64,000 nucleotides of DNA from Pseudoflavitalea rhizosphaerae (GTDB lineage: Bacteria; Bacteroidota; Bacteroidia; Chitinophagales; Chitinophagaceae). Position 1 is the first letter of the stretch. Each line of letters begins with the position of its first letter. The notes beneath the pieces are model-generated. The model was not told where the DNA came from. It ran no database searches and saw nothing but the letters and a program-made list of their open reading frames with translations. This document shows, piece by piece, positions 60,090-64,000 of the stretch. The stretch lies in assembly GCF_003991355.1 (NCBI RefSeq), contig NZ_RCSU01000002.1, forward strand, positions 248,001 through 312,000, in the 5' to 3' direction. A program made the position numbers and the translations under genes.

Positions 60090-61646
60090 TTAGTTCACAG
60101 CTCTCCAGTTCATGTCTTTGATTTTGATCAGTCCATCCCAGTCTGCCCCTTCAACAGGTGTGATGGCAACGGTATTGGGATCGGTGCCAACCATAAAGCG
60201 GCGCAGCCTTCCTTTTGTTGAAGGATTGTAGGTTGCGATATAGAGCGCATTGGTGGTCTGATCTATCTGTGTGTCGAATTTGAGCATGGTGATCTCATCA
60301 CCGCCGGGCTCAGGGAAACTGTATGATTTTTCAAGTCCGGTGTTGTAATCATAGGCATAGAGTGTACTGCCCACCGAATAGAAAACAACAGTGCGTTTTG
60401 AAGAGAAAGCATAGTGATCCGCATTGGCAAAATTGGTAGCGATGGGCAATACGGTATACATATCCCGCTTAAAAGGCGTTGCGCCGCTCGCATAGAATTT
60501 GTAGATATAATGGTTACCGGAGCCGTCTTTCATGATGGCAAAGGAATTACCATTGGTAGAGCCGCCGTCGGTATTGCGCGTATTCTCTCCATATACAAGC
60601 GTACGGCCAACTGCAGCCTGGTCCCAGGGGAAAGGGTCTCCTGCTCCATCTGAAGGAATGGTAGACACCAGGCCGAATCCGAATGTTGCATAATTCAGGA
60701 ACCGGTTATTTTCAGTATCGTACCACATTGCGGCGTTCATATTAGCGATGGGGTACCATAAATAAGGGGCAGCAGGCAGCAGGTGATCGTAATTATCATC
60801 CAGCCTGTTGATGGCATTGGTATAAAAATCACCACCGGTAAGGAAAGTATGTGCTGTAAAAATATTTCCATCGCTGGTCATAACGGCCCGCGCATAAGCG
60901 TTGCCGGTACTTCCTGCCCTGTCTCTTATCTGTGGTGCATAAAGCATGGGGGTCAATGTTTCTTTGTCCAGCGCTTCATTGGTAGCCACAATCCTTGCGA
61001 ACTTATTTTCCGTGGTGCCTTTCATGGTCTTACGGTCAAGGAAATAAGAGCCGCTTTTGGTCATGGCCCATATCCTTCCATAATTATTGTTCGTTGATTT
61101 ATCACCGTTATGTACAATGGTGAAAGGGTCCTGCAATGCAGGCAACCCGCTGTTGGCGAGAATGCCGCGGACCACCTGTGTATCGCTTACCATGGAGATC
61201 ATGTCAACATCGGCGAAACCGTTCTCTCCCGTTCCCATCAGCATGATACCAGTTCCGTAAAGTGTGCCGATGCTCAGGTTGGCCGCTGCTTTCCAGGCAA
61301 CGCCTGTTTCATTGTCTACGATCCTTAGTGTGATCACATAGGCATCGGGTGTGATATCTACCGGGTAGTCGAGTATGGGTGCGGTTCCCAGGGTGTCCAG
61401 CCGGGTGGTTCCTTTTGCGAGGATCCAATAGTAGGAAAGTCTTGAAGGATCGGAGATCTCCTGTGTCATTTTGATAGTGGGCTCTATGTGCAGCACATCT
61501 ATGCCATAGACGGCTGAATAGGAATTGGCAAGGCCGGTGATGGTGATCTCGTTGATCTCTTTATAATCGTAGTTGCCGGTGTCTTTGTAACAGGCCGACA
61601 AGCAGCCTGCCAAAGCAGTGAACGCAATTATGATAAACTTTTTCAT
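60090..61646 (-). CDS. PKD-like family lipoprotein
   Basis: The product is 518 residues. The lipobox LAGCLSAC is followed by YKDTGNYDYKEINEITITGL. PKD-like beta-sandwich domains lie at about 30-120 (YYWILAKGTTRLDTLG; YVITLRIVDNETG), and the rest is likely a beta-propeller-like region. Such proteins accompany SusD and DUF4843 genes in a frequent Bacteroidota locus and are thought to sit on the outer membrane. ATG 61646 is used rather than the TTG two codons upstream. Confidence 0.85.
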   Translation of the reverse strand: MKKFIIIAFTALAGCLSACYKDTGNYDYKEINEITITGLANSYSAVYGIDVLHIEPTIKMTQEISDPSRLSYYWILAKGTTRLDTLGTAPILDYPVDITPDAYVITLRIVDNETGVAWKAAANLSIGTLYGTGIMLMGTGENGFADVDMISMVSDTQVVRGILANSGLPALQDPFTIVHNGDKSTNNNYGRIWAMTKSGSYFLDRKTMKGTTENKFARIVATNEALDKETLTPMLYAPQIRDRAGSTGNAYARAVMTSDGNIFTAHTFLTGGDFYTNAINRLDDNYDHLLPAAPYLWYPIANMNAAMWYDTENNRFLNYATFGFGLVSTIPSDGAGDPFPWDQAAVGRTLVYGENTRNTDGGSTNGNSFAIMKDGSGNHYIYKFYASGATPFKRDMYTVLPIATNFANADHYAFSSKRTVVFYSVGSTLYAYDYNTGLEKSYSFPEPGGDEITMLKFDTQIDQTTNALYIATYNPSTKGRLRRFMVGTDPNTVAITPVEGADWDGLIKIKDMNWRAVN

Positions 61647-61670
61647 GATCAATTTCTGTGTTGTTAACAG

Positions 61671-62531
61671 TTAGGGATTGTAGGGAACGCCGATATAGGA
61701 AGTCCAGGGTACTGATCCGGCAAACATCAACCTGCCGTCATCTTCCAGCACAGGCGTACCTGCATTGAACTGGTTGATGAGGTAACGTCCAAGCTCATTT
61801 GAGATCAGTATCACCAGTACGGGCGTCATAGTTACATCGGAAGCGAAGTCTTCATATTTCAGATTGAAGAGTTCGCACATCAGTTCCAGTTTTTTCCTGG
61901 TGAACGCTCCCCATACGCCTGCTTCGCGGTTGCCGTCCTGGATGGAACCGCGCCATACGGCGGGTTGCACCATCAGGTCGTTGATATTGATCATATGCAG
62001 CGATGCATCGAAGGCGGTATCGTTACCGAGCGTGGTTTCACCCAGGCCGGGAATCGCCTTCCATTCAGGAAAGGATAACCCGAAATGTTCATTGGCAACA
62101 AGACGAAGCCCAAGTCTTATATTCTTATCCAGCATATCCGGGGTACGCTTCACCGTTATGGGGATATAACCGGTAATTGCATTGGCAGGTATATTGTAGG
62201 TATCGCCGAAAGGCAGGTAATGAACACCGGCCACAGCCGTAGTGGAATCAGCGTTCACCACCACTTTGAACGGACGGTCATAATCTTTCACAGGACCGGT
62301 AATGTTCACCGCAATGCTGATCTCCATCTCCTGCACTTCCTCCGGTTGTTTTACAAATTCAACATTGGTATATGGACGAAAAGGCCAGGATGCGGGCGCC
62401 GCCCAGGTTGGACCGCTTCTCACGCCAAAGTATATCCCCTCCATTCCCTCGTATTCCATCATTTCCTTTTTACAGGATACGAAGGGCAATACAATCGCCA
62501 GCAGCGCCGGCCAGAATATCATCTTTTTCAT
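61671..62531 (-). CDS. DUF4843 family lipoprotein
   Basis: The product is 286 residues. The lipobox IVLPFVSC is followed by KKEMMEYEGMEGIYFGV. Beta-sandwich segments (VNITGPVKDYDRPFKVVVN; STTAVAGVHYLPFGDTYNIPA; GYIPITVKRTPDMLDKNIRLGLRLV) match the DUF4843 pattern. It is encoded 18 bases before the PKD-like gene and 26 bases after SusD. The function is unknown; a surface accessory lipoprotein is likely. Confidence 0.85.
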   Translation of the reverse strand: MKKMIFWPALLAIVLPFVSCKKEMMEYEGMEGIYFGVRSGPTWAAPASWPFRPYTNVEFVKQPEEVQEMEISIAVNITGPVKDYDRPFKVVVNADSTTAVAGVHYLPFGDTYNIPANAITGYIPITVKRTPDMLDKNIRLGLRLVANEHFGLSFPEWKAIPGLGETTLGNDTAFDASLHMININDLMVQPAVWRGSIQDGNREAGVWGAFTRKKLELMCELFNLKYEDFASDVTMTPVLVILISNELGRYLINQFNAGTPVLEDDGRLMFAGSVPWTSYIGVPYNP

Positions 62532-62557
62532 TGTATCAGTTTTTTAATGTAGAGTAA

Positions 62558-64000
62558 TTAATTGCCCCTCACGGAAATTTCACTCAAAGGCAATGGAACA
62601 ACATAATTGCCCAACTGCATTTGTTTGGTATTGGTGAGGTGGGCATGGTTGGGAATGGCGGTCATGGCATTCCGTTTATAATAAAAGAACATCTGTCCTT
62701 CTCCGATCATTTCCTTGCGGAACTCGCGGGTGATGAAATCTTTCAACTGCGTGGTGGTGGTTGGCGCAAGGCTTACACAGTTCCTGGCGGTACGCAGCAT
62801 GTTAAGAAAGGCCGTTCCGTCTTCCAGGGTGGGACTGCATTCTGCCGCAAGCAGGATCAACTCACTCAACCTGATGAGTGGAATGGCATTGGGAGCCGGC
62901 TTGTTGGTAGAAACAGCGTATTTCACATGCGTCAGGAAATTACCATTGGTATTGCTGAGTGTGAGCCATGATTTGAGACGGAAATCATTCAGATCATCGT
63001 ATAAGGCATTTTTCCTGCCCTGGTTATCATCATAATTGTTGAAACTGAGCCGCAGCTCTTTCTGAAGGTCCGGGGCAAAGAAATTGGTATAGATATTCTG
63101 ACGGTTGATCTTGTACAAAGAGAACATCACTTCGGGGATGAAAATATGATCGAAGTCTGCGGGCGTGGCGGCCGGATCATATGGCCCGAGGCCGAATACA
63201 GGATTATCCCCGGTAAGGGTTTCAGTAAGCACTTCCATCGCTTCCTTCATTGCATTCTCTTTATCGTTCTTCCAGAGATAAGCCCTTGCCATCAGCGCTT
63301 TCACTGCATAATAGTTGAGCCGGTATTGCCGGAAATAGAAATCGTTGGACCCTACAGGGTTTGCACCGTGGCGAATGCCTTCTGTGATAACCGGATCGTT
63401 CTCTTTCAGCAAAGCTGCAGCAGCGTTAAGATCATTGAATACCTGTTCCATGATCTTTTCTGAGCTCAGCAGATCGGTTACTGTTGGCCGAGGGGCAGTA
63501 TTGTAAGGGATGCAGGCGCGGCCTTTGTCTGCTTCAGACCAGATGGGGCCGAACAGCCGCAGCATATCAAAATGCAGCATTGCACGGAGTGCGAGCGCCT
63601 CGCCTTTCACGATACCGAAGTAGGGAGCAGGGAGCAGAGGGTTGCTGTTCTCCCCACATTTATCGATGATCACATTGCAGTTGACGATCAGCTCGTATGC
63701 CTTCTTCCATATATTGTCCATCGCCGTTCTAGTATTCTCGGCTGTATATACGAAAGTGGTGGTATTGTAATAACGATGCGTGGAGATGTTCATGAAGTAA
63801 TAATTCGCCAGAACATCCAGCGTGGAGAAACTCATGTTCTCTCCGTACAGTGCGGAATTGGTAAGCTCCACATACACTCCGTTCAACGCATTCAGGTAGC
63901 CTTCCCTGGTAGAGAAGAGCTGGTCTTCATTCAACCTGTCAGAAGGCTTTACATCGATCCATTTGTTACATGCGCCCAGCAGCAGGGAGAACATCATACA
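62558..64000 (-). CDS. RagB/SusD family lipoprotein, 5' end outside window
   Basis: The visible part is about 480 residues. It begins MMFSLLLGAC, then NKWIDVKPSDRLNEDQLFS. The lipobox is only ten residues from the first visible Met and lacks a basic start, so the true initiator probably lies just beyond the window edge. SusD features include YLNALNGVYVELT, VKGEALALRAMLHFDMLRLFGPIW near 145 and the ending LGNYVVPLPLSEISVRGN. A SusC gene is expected upstream outside the window. Confidence 0.92.
   Translation of the reverse strand, partial: CMMFSLLLGACNKWIDVKPSDRLNEDQLFSTREGYLNALNGVYVELTNSALYGENMSFSTLDVLANYYFMNISTHRYYNTTTFVYTAENTRTAMDNIWKKAYELIVNCNVIIDKCGENSNPLLPAPYFGIVKGEALALRAMLHFDMLRLFGPIWSEADKGRACIPYNTAPRPTVTDLLSSEKIMEQVFNDLNAAAALLKENDPVITEGIRHGANPVGSNDFYFRQYRLNYYAVKALMARAYLWKNDKENAMKEAMEVLTETLTGDNPVFGLGPYDPAATPADFDHIFIPEVMFSLYKINRQNIYTNFFAPDLQKELRLSFNNYDDNQGRKNALYDDLNDFRLKSWLTLSNTNGNFLTHVKYAVSTNKPAPNAIPLIRLSELILLAAECSPTLEDGTAFLNMLRTARNCVSLAPTTTTQLKDFITREFRKEMIGEGQMFFYYKRNAMTAIPNHAHLTNTKQMQLGNYVVPLPLSEISVRGN

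Overview
The window comes from a Bacteroidota chromosome, most likely the family Chitinophagaceae (Chitinophaga and relatives). This rests on four SusD-type loci (three with their SusC transporter in view), ECF sigma/FecR pairs, type IX secretion sorting tails, Gld-type ABC transporter parts, GxYxx-type lipoproteins and few recognisable Shine-Dalgarno sites. Genus and species cannot be read from the sequence. No tRNA, rRNA, CRISPR array, transposase or phage gene was seen.

Layout. 1-6.9 kb holds the tail of a T9SS-exported protein, a beta-helix protein, an FAD amine oxidase, a double glyoxalase-fold (VOC) protein and a secreted protein of unknown role. 7-23.2 kb (minus strand) is cassette 1: ECF sigma, FecR anti-sigma, SusC, SusD, a DUF4397 lipoprotein, a GldA-like ABC ATPase, a GldF-GldG fusion, two short MutS-like ATPases, and a second GldF-GldG fusion. 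23.3-25.2 kb holds a tiny unknown gene and an S41 peptidase. 25.5-41.6 kb repeats the whole ten-gene cassette in the same order and orientation (cassette 2). 41.8-51.4 kb has a collagen-like lipoprotein gene and a third sigma/FecR/SusC/SusD locus with a DUF4465-like lipoprotein and a thioredoxin-like protein. 51.6-58.8 kb has a large beta-helix/discoidin/T9SS protein, an unknown small gene, a fatty acid desaturase, a TonB-C-like protein and a Prc-type tail-specific protease. 58.9-64 kb has a fourth locus: TlpA thioredoxin, PKD-like lipoprotein, DUF4843 lipoprotein and a SusD cut by the window edge.

How the genes work together. Each sigma/FecR/SusC set looks like a trans-envelope signalling unit: the STN domain of SusC would contact FecR, which would release the sigma factor. 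In the two large cassettes this unit sits at the head of a roughly 15-kb same-strand gene run. Its far end codes for an inner-membrane ABC complex (one ATPase, two permease/auxiliary fusions) and two MutS-family ATPases that lack the mismatch-reading domains. The ABC and MutS parts are nearly the same in both cassettes, while sigma, FecR, SusC, SusD and DUF4397 have drifted much further. I regard this ten-gene module as the best candidate for an undescribed system. Its function is unknown.

Two further layers stand out. A GC-rich four-hairpin repeat occurs four times just downstream of genes, with compensatory stem changes, and is present in one cassette but missing at the matching site in the other. 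At all three FecR-SusC junctions an intrinsic terminator points against susC, which would fit antisense small RNAs covering the susC leader.
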